From contig NC_088300.1 of the NCBI RefSeq assembly GCF_032854445.1, positions 5,764,001 through 5,828,000 on the forward strand: a stretch of DNA of 64,000 nucleotides, written 5' to 3'. This document shows, piece after piece, positions 23,801-31,880 of the stretch (positions are counted from its first letter, which is position 1; every line of letters starts with the position of its first letter). The translations under genes and the position numbers were made by a program. This stretch comes from Liolophura sinensis. Taxonomy: Eukaryota > Mollusca > Polyplacophora > Chitonida > Chitonidae. A model generated the notes under the pieces. The model was not told where the DNA came from and made no database searches. It saw nothing but the letters and a program-made list of their open reading frames with translations.

Positions 23801-26800
23801 AATATATTTCAAGTAAACATTTATAACAAATTGAAATGTTTGTGATAACTTCATTTTTGTCACCAGGGAAACAAATGATGGCGGTGCTGTGAATGATAGA
23901 CAGCTGAGGGACTTCACTGAAAAACACTGTCGCGTTGGAGGGGCAGGTAACTCTTGTACTGCAGATGAAGGAGACTGTGGTGGAGATGCTGCTAGCCGAT
24001 ATACTGCCACATCAGACAAATTCCTGAACTTTACATATGCCACCTTCAATCCTGCATTTGGAGAAGGTAAAAGGGGTGTCCAGGTGCTTCAACAGGTCAC
24101 TCCCTTCAGGAAAAGTCAGATAAAGGTGTGGACTTCAACACAGCACTATGATTTGTGGTGTAACAGTGGAAACATGATTTGTATGAAACCAAACTGTATC
24201 ACTGTTACACATTGCTTTATGATTGGTTTGTGAAAGGATTTTGGCTTACAGGTTTCCTCTTCACCAAATCTGTTTCAAGGGAGCATGGCATGACTCGGTG
24301 AGTAAGATCTGGGACTCCTAACCAACAGAAAATTGCAAGTTCAATAACAGCCTTGGGCAGTTAATTGGTAGATTGTCCTGCCCAGGTTGTTCAGTACTCT
24401 CAGGGGTCCTGTCCAGGTTGTTCAGTACTCTCTGGTGTCCTGCCCAGGTTCTTCAGTACTCTCAGGGGCTCTGCCCAGGTTCTTCAGTACTTTCAGAGGT
24501 CCTGCTCAGGTTGTTCATTACTCTCAGGGGTCCTGCCCAGGTTGTTCAGTGCTCTCAGAGGTCATGTCCAGGTTGTTCATTACTCTCAGGGGTCCTGCCC
24601 AGGTTGTTCAGTGCTTTCAGAAGTCATGCCCAGGTTGTTCAGTACTCTCAGGGGTCCTGTCCAGGTTGTTCAGTGCTCTCAGGGGTACTTTTGGTATATA
24701 TTGCATTCTATTCTTGTTAAAAGTACTGCATTATATCCCTGTTAAAAGTAAACTTACTTTATGGGACAGTTTATGAAAAGTGAATTAGATACATACATCA
24801 CCCATTTGTACTCAGTGAGATGAAAGTGTGATAAATTGGTAATTCTAATTGGGATAAACTTTACTTAAGTGAATGTAACATTTACTGAATTGAAGAAAAT
24901 TTGAAAACCTATTGGACAGGCACAAAATCAAGAATAAGACATCTTTTGGATTTTAGGTTTTTGGGTGTTATATTCTCAGTTTTGTTTCAGGTAGAAGTGA
25001 AAACTGAAGAGATTTCTGTGAGGACTGTGAATGTGGCGAAGTTTGACATCCGTGAGCCAATCAGTCAGCCTGTGCACTGGAGGCAGAGAACCATCACAGT
25101 AAGTTGCATCTTGTTTGACTGTGGAATTTCTCCTTATTCTGTAGAACTTGTCAGTCTTGTAACATGTAACATATCATTTACAACAGAGTTCCATTAGAGC
25201 TTTTTCAAAGTGTTCAAAGTGTTTACCCCTAATTCTTTTTTCAGGTTTGAAAGTAACAGCATTAAAACAAACTTAGTACAGGTGAAGTGAAGATACCTTC
25301 TCAAGTATACATAAAGGACAGCTGTGGACAATATTAATCCATCATTTATGATTTAGAAGGAAATATTTATGGATGTTAAATATTTGTTGAACTGTCTAAC
25401 TTGGACATCTGACATAATAGCCTTCTAGTATTTAAATTAACTGGACACAACTACATGTGCTTGGATAACATTGGTTTAAAGGAGGAGCAAACATAAAAAT
25501 TGCAGTTCAGATGAAAGAATGTAAAAAGTTAGTTGTAAATGTGGCCTTTCATGTTTTTTTTTTTCAAATTTTTCTCTCAGGAGAAAGGGTATTTGAAAAT
25601 ATTATTGTATGGTGAGTATTTGGGATCATGCACCTCTTGGCATATATCATCTTTGCGTGACAATGTTATAAATGGGTATGTAACATATGTTCAGGAAATA
25701 TATTTGCACTAGGATATGGTTTTTCCAGCTGTGTTCAACAAATGCTTTCAACGTTGATTTTATCGTATTTATATTTTTAATATATTCATAATTATTGTCA
25801 TAATTCAGATTAAATGCATGTGTTTGTATAAACAACAAATTCACTTTCAAATACATTTTTTTAGAAATTCATCACATCCACATTTAGAACATTATTATGC
25901 CAAGACGTTATACACCAAGAGGTGGTCCCAAATACCCACAATACAAAAATATTTTCAAATACCCTTTTCTCCTGAAAGAAAAATTCCAAAAAGAGGAGAC
26001 CATATCTGCAGATAAGTTCTCAGGTTCCTTTGTCTGATTCTGAATCATTACTGTTTGGCACATGGTCTAACTGGCACAACTGGGTAAACCTATGTGGTAA
26101 GTCCAATGTATCATAATTATATTACACGTATCTCTGTATCAGATTGACGACAAGTTCTCTGTATCTGGAAAGGATTTGGTGGATGTCATTGAAGAGTCTG
26201 AAATTCATTTCTGCAGATTTGGAGGTGGGCATTAAAGATTTGGAAAAGAAATATCTTTTGTAAGAGTGTAGTAAATGTACCTGTAGCTTTATGTGGAAGG
26301 TGAAAACTTTATAAGTTTGCTAATAGTTTCATTTGAGAGTTGGAATACTTTTGTGTAGTCCGGTACATCTTATTATCATGTAGTTTTAAGAATATCACAT
26401 GCTGCTTTTCAGTGGGCAATGTATTTAAAAATGTCTCAGTTTCTCCAAATTTCTTCTGCGATTATAGAGCAGTTAATGATTTAGTTCTATTCCTGTTTTA
26501 GGAAAATGGCAAATCTGTAGAGATTCCTTATTCTCCGCAAAGACACGAGGGCCCCATAACCTGGGACCTGCTAGGCGGATAGCAGAGAACCAGCTGGTCA
26601 TCATTACAGGTGAGGCTGTGTAAAACTGGATGTCATTACAGGTGATGAGGGGCAAAAACTTGCCATTATTACAGGTGATGAAGTGGAGAGACTTTTTACC
26701 ATAAAGGTGATGAGGTGCAGACTGGTTAGCATAAGGTGATGAGGTGCAAAAGCTTGTCATCATTATAGGGGATGAGGTGCAAAAGCTTGTCATCATTACA

Positions 26801-29800
26801 GGTGATAAGGTGCTTAAAGCTTGTCATCATTGCAGGTGATGAGGTGCAAAAACTTGCCATTATTACAGGTGATGAAGTGGAGAGACTTGTTACCATAGAG
26901 GTGATGAGGTGCAGACTGGTTACCATAAGGTGATGAGGTGCAAAAGCTTGTCATCATTACAGGTGATAAGGTGCTTAAAGCTTGTCATCATTACAGGTGA
27001 GGTGCAGAGACTAGTTACCATACCAGGTGACAAGGTGCAAAAACCATTTACCACACAGGTGATTACAATACAAGTGATGAGGTGCAGGGACTGATTACAA
27101 TACAAATGATTAGGTGCAGAGAAGGGTTACCATTACAGGTGTTGTGATGTAAAACTAGTTACCATACCGGTAATGAGGTGCAGAGACTGATTACAATGCA
27201 AGTGATTAGGTGCAGAGACTTGTTACCAATACAGGTGTTGTGGTGCAAAACTAGTTACATATGAGGTGCAGAGACTGATTACAATACAAGTGATTAGGTG
27301 CAGAGACTGGTTACCATTACGGGTGACAAGGTGTAAAAACATGTCATCATAAATACAGGTAAGACTGTAAACTGGCTAACATTCAAGTGATGATGTGCAA
27401 AAACTTGTCATCATTACAGGTGATAAGATGCAAAAACTGGTTACCATTACAGGTGAGAAAGTGCAGTGGTGGTCTTCATTACAGGTGAGGGGTGTAAATA
27501 CTGATCTACATTACAGGTGAGGTGGTATGAAAACTGGTCTTTATTACAGGGAAGGAGGGGCAAACTTGGTCCTCATTTAATATGGGTGAAGAAGTGCAAA
27601 AACCATTTAAGCTTACAAATGAGGAAGTCCAAAAGATGTTTTAATCATGTGAATTCATTGATCTCACATTGATTTCGCATTGACCTCAGTGGTCCTGGAT
27701 CAGTGAGACTGCTTGTTTTTACTACCTGTCCAATAGTATAAAGGCTTAATGATGATGGGCTAATATACAGATATTGAATTTGGAATTGTTTTCAACTTAT
27801 GTTCACATCAGCTGCATTTCATGTAATCAGAGTTTCCCATGACACTGTGCACACTTTTTCATTAGAGTTATCTGCATTGAGACAAGGGGAATTGTGACTG
27901 CAGTACTTCACTGAATCTCCTCATGTAGACTAACACCTGTATTTTACTCACCACCAGGTACCCAGGGCCCTGACATCCACACCACTAGGCTGCTGAATCA
28001 GGCTATATACATCGCCAACCTCTTCTACCTCACCTCAGATAGCTATGCACCCATACTGAGGGATGTGGACGCTGATATCACACAACTAGGTGAGATGTAC
28101 GGCATCATTGTTCTTGTAAAGCATATTCATGTATAGATATACACACATATAGTGGTATAATGATGGCCTTAGGTTGGTGATACATGTGATATTAGACTAC
28201 CTTAGTTCTTCAACTTTTTCAACCACCTCTGCAATCAATACTTTGAAACATTCTGAAAGAGCTGTGGGCTGTAGAGAAATGATTTTGCACAGTTTTATGA
28301 AGATAGCATCTTTAATGGGTCAAACAGATCACTTTTAGCATGATTTTCAAAATAATTCCTTGTGTAAATTCCCCTGAGAAAAAATCTTGAGTGGTTGAAT
28401 AGGTTGAAGATTTTACAGTATTTCAATCATGTCAAAGGCATCATGTGTGTGTGATCTGAGAGGAAACCAGGTAGAGTCTGTTGGGCAAAACTAAAATAAC
28501 AGTGGTTGTTAAAAACAGATCTGCTTTATGTTTGATATTGGGCCTTTGCTGGCTCGTAGGGTTAGATCTGGCTTGCTGCGTCTGTCTGGCTTGTTGTGAC
28601 TGACTGGCTTGTTGTGACCATCTGGCTTTTTGTGACTGACTGGCTTGTTGTGACTGCCTAGCCAGCTGTGACTGTCTGGCTTGTTGTGACTGCCTGGCTA
28701 GCTGTGACTGCCTGGTTTGTTGTGACTGCCTTGCTAGCTGTGACTCTCTGGCTTGTTGTGACTGCCTGGCTAGCTGTGACTACCTGGTTTGTTGTGACTG
28801 CCTTGCTAGCTGTGACCATCTGGCTTTTTGTGACTGACTGGTTTGTTGTGACTGCCTAGCCAGCTGTGACTGTCTGGCTTGTTGTGTCTGCCTGCCTTGC
28901 TGTGACTGCCTGGTTTGTTGTAACTGCCTGGCTAGCTGTGACTGTCTGGCTTGTTGTGACTACCTGGCTAGCTGTGACTGCCTGGTTTGCTCTGACCATC
29001 TGGCGTTTTGTGACTGACTGGCTTGTTGCGACTGCCTAGCCAGCTGTGACTGTCTGGCCTGTTGTGACTGCCTGGCCAGCTGTGACTGCCCGACTTTGTG
29101 TGACTGCCTGGCTAGCTGTGACTGCCTGACTTGGTGTGACTGTCTGGCTAGCTGTGACTGCCCGACTTTGTGTGACTGCCTGGCTAGCTGTGACTGCCCG
29201 ACTTGGTGTGACTGTCTGGCTAGCTGTGACTGCCCGACTTGGTGTGACTTATAATATCATGATTTTATAAATATGTTCCAGTCACATACAGTGGACTCTC
29301 TCAACACCCACGCCTTAATTAACCATCATCTTGTCAAAACAGACAGCATTTCGTGGTCTGTTTTCTGCTCCATTTGACAGTAATTTTAATTGCCTTCAGT
29401 AGACTCTTGTCTATTCTGAACACTGACAGTGGTTTGTAGTACAAACATTTGCAGTGAGTGTTAATCTGTCTTGTCTAATCCGACACAGCGTGTCGCACAA
29501 CGTCCGATGGAGTCCGAGTTTGGCCTCAACTTGCCTGCTGGCCAGGTGACTGACGATCAGTGGGGATGGAGATAATTTGCTTATGTGAACTCTGGCCTAC
29601 TTCAGCAGGTGGTGATCACCTGTCTTGATAATGTACCATACCTACTGTGGAGATCACATTTTAGTCATTCTGTGAGTGAAAGATGAGTCTGACACTAAGT
29701 AGCTCAGAGACTGAATAAAAATGCCTCAAACCACAGTTGCCGTCACAATTTTCCCCGCTACTGCCCTGACAACATCCGACCATGGCCAGTAGACCAGCAA

Positions 29801-31000
29801 AGCCTTGCCGTGTGGAAATGAACTTCAGTGATAAAGTACAATTTTTTGTAAAGTGATTATGCGTATGTGCTAAAGTAAAGTACAGATCAGCTTCTTTCCA
29901 TAGTTTGTTGCTATGCATCATTATGCTGCCTAACAAATTTAAATGAACGTATATGTATGTACAATACACATGTTCTTGTTGTTGTAGTAGGCTACTTGCC
30001 CATGTTTAATACAAGGACACCTTGTCTAAACCAACATTTTTGTTCGGTCCTGAGTAAGGTCGGTTTACAGATAGTCTACTGTACATGTAGACTGAATCAT
30101 GTGTCAAACGTTGTTGATTTCAGAGAGTGTGAATGTGATAGTATTGGGGAGTCCAGATGAGAACAGTCTTACCTCACACTTCCTGAAGACAGTCCCTATC
30201 CGGGTAGACACAGGTAAGCATCACATATAGCAGCAGTAATAGTCCAATGCTGTGCAGACAAACATCATTCTAGGGGGGATTTTCTTGGACTACATGTATA
30301 GCAATGTACTGCTTAAAAAAAGAGTAAATTGTCCCTTGAGTATTAATTAGATGAAGAACACGCTCAGTCATGCTCAACCAATTTACTTACTTTGTTTTGG
30401 TAAGTCATACATGTACGTACCTGGAAGAGTGTGGATTACCTACATGCAGTTTATTTTACTTTGACAGGTCATATGTACCTGGCAGATTGTGTTTTTGACA
30501 GCCCAAGGACAGGCTTAATGACCTTGACCTCTCATGGTGACCTTCACCTTGGTATGGTAATCATGGGACTTGATTTACAAGGAATGCAGGATGCTGTATC
30601 CTTGGCAACACCGACTATTCCACCAATGACAAGATCTCCGGTAAGATATGAATGCCATTGGCTAATATGAATAAAGTGTTTTGCAACCTCACCACTTTGG
30701 ATTCCCAAACAAGAATGTAAAATGGTCAACTATAGAAGTTGTACGTGAGAGTGCCTTTGAATTAGTTTACAGTGTCATATTTTAAGTTCAGTGAATATTT
30801 AGTGACTTTAACTTCAGTTAAGCGTTAAATGATTGCAGACTTTGTGACCTACATCAGGGTAAACAGTTGTGTTGTATCTTTTCTAGTTTTCTAACCTGTT
30901 ACCTGACTTTGTGATAACGGGTCCAGAGTTTGGAAGTAAAGGCCCTGGAGGGTTTGAGTGTGCCGGGTTTTGGGGCAAACTCCTGGGAGTATCGAGCTGA
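14702..31000 (+). CDS. TPR-containing alpha/beta-hydrolase, prolyl-oligopeptidase (S9)-like, 14 exons, 5' incomplete
   Basis: Exons: 14702-14818, 15976-17255, 17622-17752, 18617-18743, 19150-19249, 19594-19742, 23867-24125, 24991-25098, 26143-26224, 26502-26609, 27958-28089, 30124-30213, 30468-30640, 30887-31000; all junctions keep frame and all introns are GT/AG. The visible protein is about 989 residues. Residues about 60-100 look like a TPR unit (WLWSVLGDVYLAQG, then ANTCFKQAVKL). Next comes a beta-rich region, then an alpha/beta-hydrolase domain: LTLHGT (oxyanion loop), APTRHGAHNWEGPG, nucleophile elbow GHSMGG (Ser about 512), RIGDQDRTVHP (Asp about 597) and KGKEHWWWDTW (His about 629). 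These features fit a serine peptidase or esterase of the S9 type; the substrate is unknown. Bacterial S9-like hydrolases often carry similar extra domains, so an origin by transfer is possible but untested. No signal peptide can be judged because the 5' end is missing. The reading frame near the end may be broken by one base in a G run at 30972-30975. Confidence 0.88.
15470..15790 (+). mobile_element. Unclassified interspersed repeat (related to the one at 45545)
   Basis: Contains CTCAGTGAAGCAGCACTAGA, CTGTCCTGCAACAAGGAGGC, and a 3' part ATGACTAAAAAATTGTTGAG followed by CTAAGCACTCACTGA. The copy at 45545-45890 has the same order of blocks (AGCACTCTGGCAGCATGG, ATGACTAAACATTGGTTAAG, CCTAAGCATTCATTCATTC). 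It is probably a SINE or non-autonomous element; it overlaps the open stretch 15181-15588, which I do not regard as a gene. Confidence 0.6.
15976..17255 (+). CDS. Hydrolase exon b: TPR-like segment, beta-rich linker, start of the catalytic fold
   Basis: Large exon of 426 codons plus 2 bases, acceptor TTCTTCTCAG, donor CG/GTATCG. It begins FQDVPKGEITPCVLQLVKSS. A TPR-like helix pair follows, then a segment with WHFIGPFVIGKTELDGDP and a beta-rich module containing VHTVYVDD, GDVYHREKFWF and GRGLHTLYIRLRTKV. The end holds the strand plus oxyanion loop PVLLTLHGT and WLLAPTR. A second long frame inside it (16541-16954) is a shadow. Confidence 0.92.
17622..17752 (+). CDS. Hydrolase exon c: RHGAHNWEGPG motif
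   Basis: Acceptor TCATCCTCAG, donor GTGAGAAG. After completing Arg it encodes HGAHNWEGPGALTAMTALQR and ...KASVHHVIFA, the strand leading into the nucleophile elbow. The exit in phase 1 supplies the first base of the elbow Gly. Confidence 0.92.
17787..17915 (+). mobile_element. SINE 5' part (truncated)
   Basis: A tRNA-like part (CCTCTGTGGCTGAGGAGTTA, B box GTGAGTTCAAGTCCAGC) joined directly to an AAATAAATAAATAAATAG tail. The central body is missing. It lies in the intron between hydrolase exons c and d. Confidence 0.75.
17917..18030 (+). mobile_element. Diverged tRNA-like SINE head
   Basis: CCTGGCTCAGATGCTTAAAA resembles an A box, and CAAGTTAGAATCAG a degraded B box. Only the head is recognisable. 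Confidence 0.35.
18617..18743 (+). CDS. Hydrolase exon d: nucleophile elbow GHSMGG
   Basis: Acceptor CTCCCTTTAG, donor GTGAGTG. The Gly codon is split G/GT with exon c, then HSMGGHGAWHVATHFPDRAL and IPLAGWIKKEEYGDSN. The Ser in G-H-S-M-G-G is the expected catalytic nucleophile. Confidence 0.95.
18901..19092 (+). mobile_element. tRNA-derived SINE, second subfamily, diverged
   Basis: Head GGCCCAGTGGTTAAGGTTC, body GTGACTTGCCACAGGTTGG and TTTACCCTGGGGACTGCGG, tail GTAAGTGAAATGTTG followed by ATTAAATAAA. The same order of blocks (TGCCAAACGTTGGTGGTTTA, then a SINE tail) occurs at 51278-51640. Confidence 0.6.
19150..19249 (+). CDS. Hydrolase exon e
   Basis: Acceptor TTTTGCTTAG, donor GTAATAAC. 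One base completes Lys, then 33 codons (HDISTSHTDPAVKAIMEACI and on to ...VSNLQ). This is lid or helix sequence between the nucleophile and the acid residue. Confidence 0.9.
19594..19742 (+). CDS. Hydrolase exon f: catalytic Asp and His
   Basis: Acceptor TTCTCATCAG, donor GTGAGGTT. It encodes GIPVLTRIGDQDRTVHPFFS, where the second D of GDQDRTVHP fits the acid position, and ends KGKEHWWWDT with the likely catalytic His. The spacing from the Ser agrees with an S9-like fold. Confidence 0.94.
19820..20935. mobile_element. Possible non-autonomous element with weak inverted ends
   Basis: The left end (GGCTAGAATTTAAGCAGG, CTACTGGTCCGACCG) resembles the reverse complement of the right end (GCCTCGGACCACCAGACCAG, TTTCGAGCCC). 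Inside lies T15 followed by G15 (20657-20686). I cannot place target duplications. The identification is tentative. Confidence 0.3.
20657..20686. repeat. T15/G15 homopolymer junction
   Basis: Fifteen T followed directly by fifteen G. Such runs are prone to length error. Confidence 0.9.
21133..23590. repeat. 97-bp minisatellite in a hydrolase intron (about 25 units)
   Basis: The unit has blocks GCAATGTTCTAGACCAGTCC, TCACCTGACTCAAGCTTCAG, AAGGGATTGTAAGTACCTGT and AGATGGAGAATCATATAAAG, period 97. Some units carry GCGTGGAGTTATGCAAT in place of ACATGGACATGCAAT and are about 2 bp longer. Many copies hold a consensus-like donor GTAAGTA. The array fills most of the intron between exon f (19742) and exon g (23867). 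Minus-strand open stretches inside it are a by-product of the repeat. Confidence 0.96.
23720..23743. repeat. (TA)n microsatellite
   Basis: About 12 TA dinucleotides, followed by GCGCGATATATATGG. Confidence 0.9.
23867..24125 (+). CDS. Hydrolase exon g
   Basis: Acceptor TTTTGTCACCAG, donor GTGTGGAC. One base completes Trp, then 86 codons: ETNDGGAVNDRQLRDFTEKH and on to FLNFTYATFNPAFGEGKRGV and FRKSQIK. An internal GTAACT (from 23947) could act as an alternative donor after GGAG. Confidence 0.88.
24271..24370 (+). mobile_element. Possible tRNA-like SINE head
   Basis: CATGACTCGGTGAGTAAGAT resembles an A box and GCAAGTTCAATAACAGCC a B box. It lies immediately upstream of the 31-bp repeat. Weak evidence. 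Confidence 0.3.
24376..24690. repeat. 31-bp minisatellite in a hydrolase intron (about 10 units)
   Basis: Unit GTTGTTCAGTACTCTCAGGG plus GTCCTGCCCAG, exact 31-bp steps (TCAGTACT at 24391, 24422, 24453). No stop occurs in any of the three forward frames across the array, so three overlapping open frames appear; this is a property of the repeat unit. Confidence 0.95.
24991..25098 (+). CDS. Hydrolase exon h
   Basis: Acceptor TTTTGTTTCAG, donor GTAAGTTG, phase 0 at both ends, 36 codons: VEVKTEEISVRTVNVAKFDI and ...HWRQRTIT. Beta-rich C-terminal region. Confidence 0.9.
26143..26224 (+). CDS. Hydrolase exon i
   Basis: Acceptor TCTCTGTATCAG, donor GTGGGC. 27 codons (IDDKFSVSGKDLVDVIEESE, ...FCRFG) plus one base of a split Gly codon. 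Confidence 0.85.
26502..26609 (+). CDS. Hydrolase exon j
   Basis: Acceptor CCTGTTTTAG, donor GTGAGG. It reads KWQICRDSLFSAKTRGPHNL and then GPARRIAENQLVIIT. Its last 13 bases, GTCATCATTACAG, and the donor are repeated many times in the following intron. Confidence 0.9.
26595..27640. repeat. Irregular 30-36-bp minisatellite growing out of an exon/intron junction
   Basis: Units of the type CATCATTACAGGTGATGAGG plus TGCAAAAACTTG. The first unit overlaps the end of hydrolase exon j and its 5' splice site. Longer repeats occur as well: a block beginning GCAGACTGGTTA at about 26716 recurs at about 26911. Copies become irregular to the right. Confidence 0.9.
27958..28089 (+). CDS. Hydrolase exon k
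   Basis: Acceptor CTCACCACCAG, donor GTGAGATG. It completes Gly, then TQGPDIHTTRLLNQAIYIAN and ...ILRDVDADITQL, plus one base. Helical sequence. Confidence 0.9.
28545..29255. repeat. 18-bp minisatellite in a hydrolase intron (about 38 units)
   Basis: Unit TGTGACTGCCTGGCTAGC / TGTGACTGCCTGGTTTGT, often paired into 36-bp blocks. As 18 is a multiple of 3, a short repetitive plus-strand frame (28668-28859) stays open; it is not considered a gene. Confidence 0.93.
29256..30123. other. Intron sequence without recognised features
   Basis: Remainder of the intron before exon l. ACAGTGGACTCTCTCAACAC near 29286 and GTAGACTCTTGTCTATTCTG near 29398 recall ends of pogo-like DNA elements, but no paired ends were established. 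Confidence 0.35.
30124..30213 (+). CDS. Hydrolase exon l
   Basis: Acceptor TTGATTTCAG, donor GTAAGC. It reads ESVNVIVLGSPDENSLTSHF and ...VPIRVDT, plus one base of Gly. Confidence 0.88.
30468..30640 (+). CDS. Hydrolase exon m
   Basis: Acceptor TACTTTGACAG, donor GTAAGA. It contains HMYLADCVFDSPRTGLMTLT, then HGDLHLGMVIMGLDLQGMQ and PPMTRSP. Phase 0 exit. Confidence 0.9.
30887..31000 (+). CDS. Hydrolase terminal exon n, probable one-base frame break
   Basis: Acceptor ATCTTTTCTAG. It reads FSNLLPDFVITGPEFGSKGP and GGFECAGFWG, then KLLGVSS and stop at 30998-31000. The frame shifted by one base after the GGGG run (30972-30975) is also protein-like (NSWEYRADL...) and stays open to TAA at 31029-31031, so the run may carry one G too many. 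Confidence 0.82.
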   Translation, partial: FSNLLPDFVITGPEFGSKGPGGFECAGFWGKLLGVSS

Positions 31001-31019
31001 CCTCGCCTCCTGTGTGTGT

Positions 31020-31880
31020 CATTCATCATAAGACTGAGATAAACCACCATGCACTCAGCCAGAGACTAACAGCACTAATCATGAGACTGACATCACAGAG
31101 ACTAACAGCACTGATCATGAGACTGACATCACCAAGACCAGCAACACTCATCATGAGACTGATGTCACAGAGAGGAACAACACCCACCATGAGACTGACG
31201 TCACAGACAAAAAGCACACATCATAAACAGGCATCACAGTGACAAACAACACCCATCATGAGACTGACACCACCAAGACCAGCAACACTTATCATGAGAC
31301 TGACATCACAAAGGCTAGCAAACACCCATCATAAAACTGACATCACAGAGGGCTAACAACACCCATCATAAGACTGACATCACAGAGGTTAACAACATCC
31401 ATCATATGACTGACATCACAGAGGTTAACAACACCCATCATAAAACTGACATCACAGAGGCTAACAACACCCCATCATAAGACTGACATCACGTAGACGA
31501 ACCACACCGTCATGAGACTGACATCACATAGACAAACCAACACCCGTCATAAGACTGGACATCACAGAGGTTAACAACATTCATCATATGACTGACATCA
31601 CAGAGGTTAACAACACCCATCATAAGACTGACATCACAGAGGTTAACAACACCCATCATAAAACTGACATCACAGAGGTTAACAACACCCATCATAAGAC
31701 TGACATCACAGAGGCTAACAACACCCATCATAAGACTGACATCACATAGACCAACCACACCCATCATATGACTGACATCACAGAGGTTAACAACACCCAT
31801 CATAAGACTGACATCATATAGACCAACCACACCCGTCATAAGACTGATATCAAAGAGGCTAACAACACTCACCATGTACT
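31020..31880. repeat. 36-bp minisatellite starting at the hydrolase stop codon (about 23 units)
   Basis: Unit CATCATAAGACTGACATCAC plus AGAGGTTAACAACACC, period 36 (copies at 31621 and 31657). The first partial unit begins CATTCATCATAAGACTGAG and includes the alternative stop TAA at 31029-31031. As 36 is a multiple of 3, a repetitive minus-strand frame (31510-31875) remains open; it is not regarded as a gene. Confidence 0.95.

Noticed and set aside
29286-29540. pogo/Tigger-like transposon end
   Set aside because: Only short resemblance to such termini; no matching inverted end, target duplication or transposase was found.
31510-31875. 121-codon minus-strand frame with a 12-residue repeat (CDVSLMMGVVNL)
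   Set aside because: A consequence of the 36-bp array; no promoter, splice or domain support.
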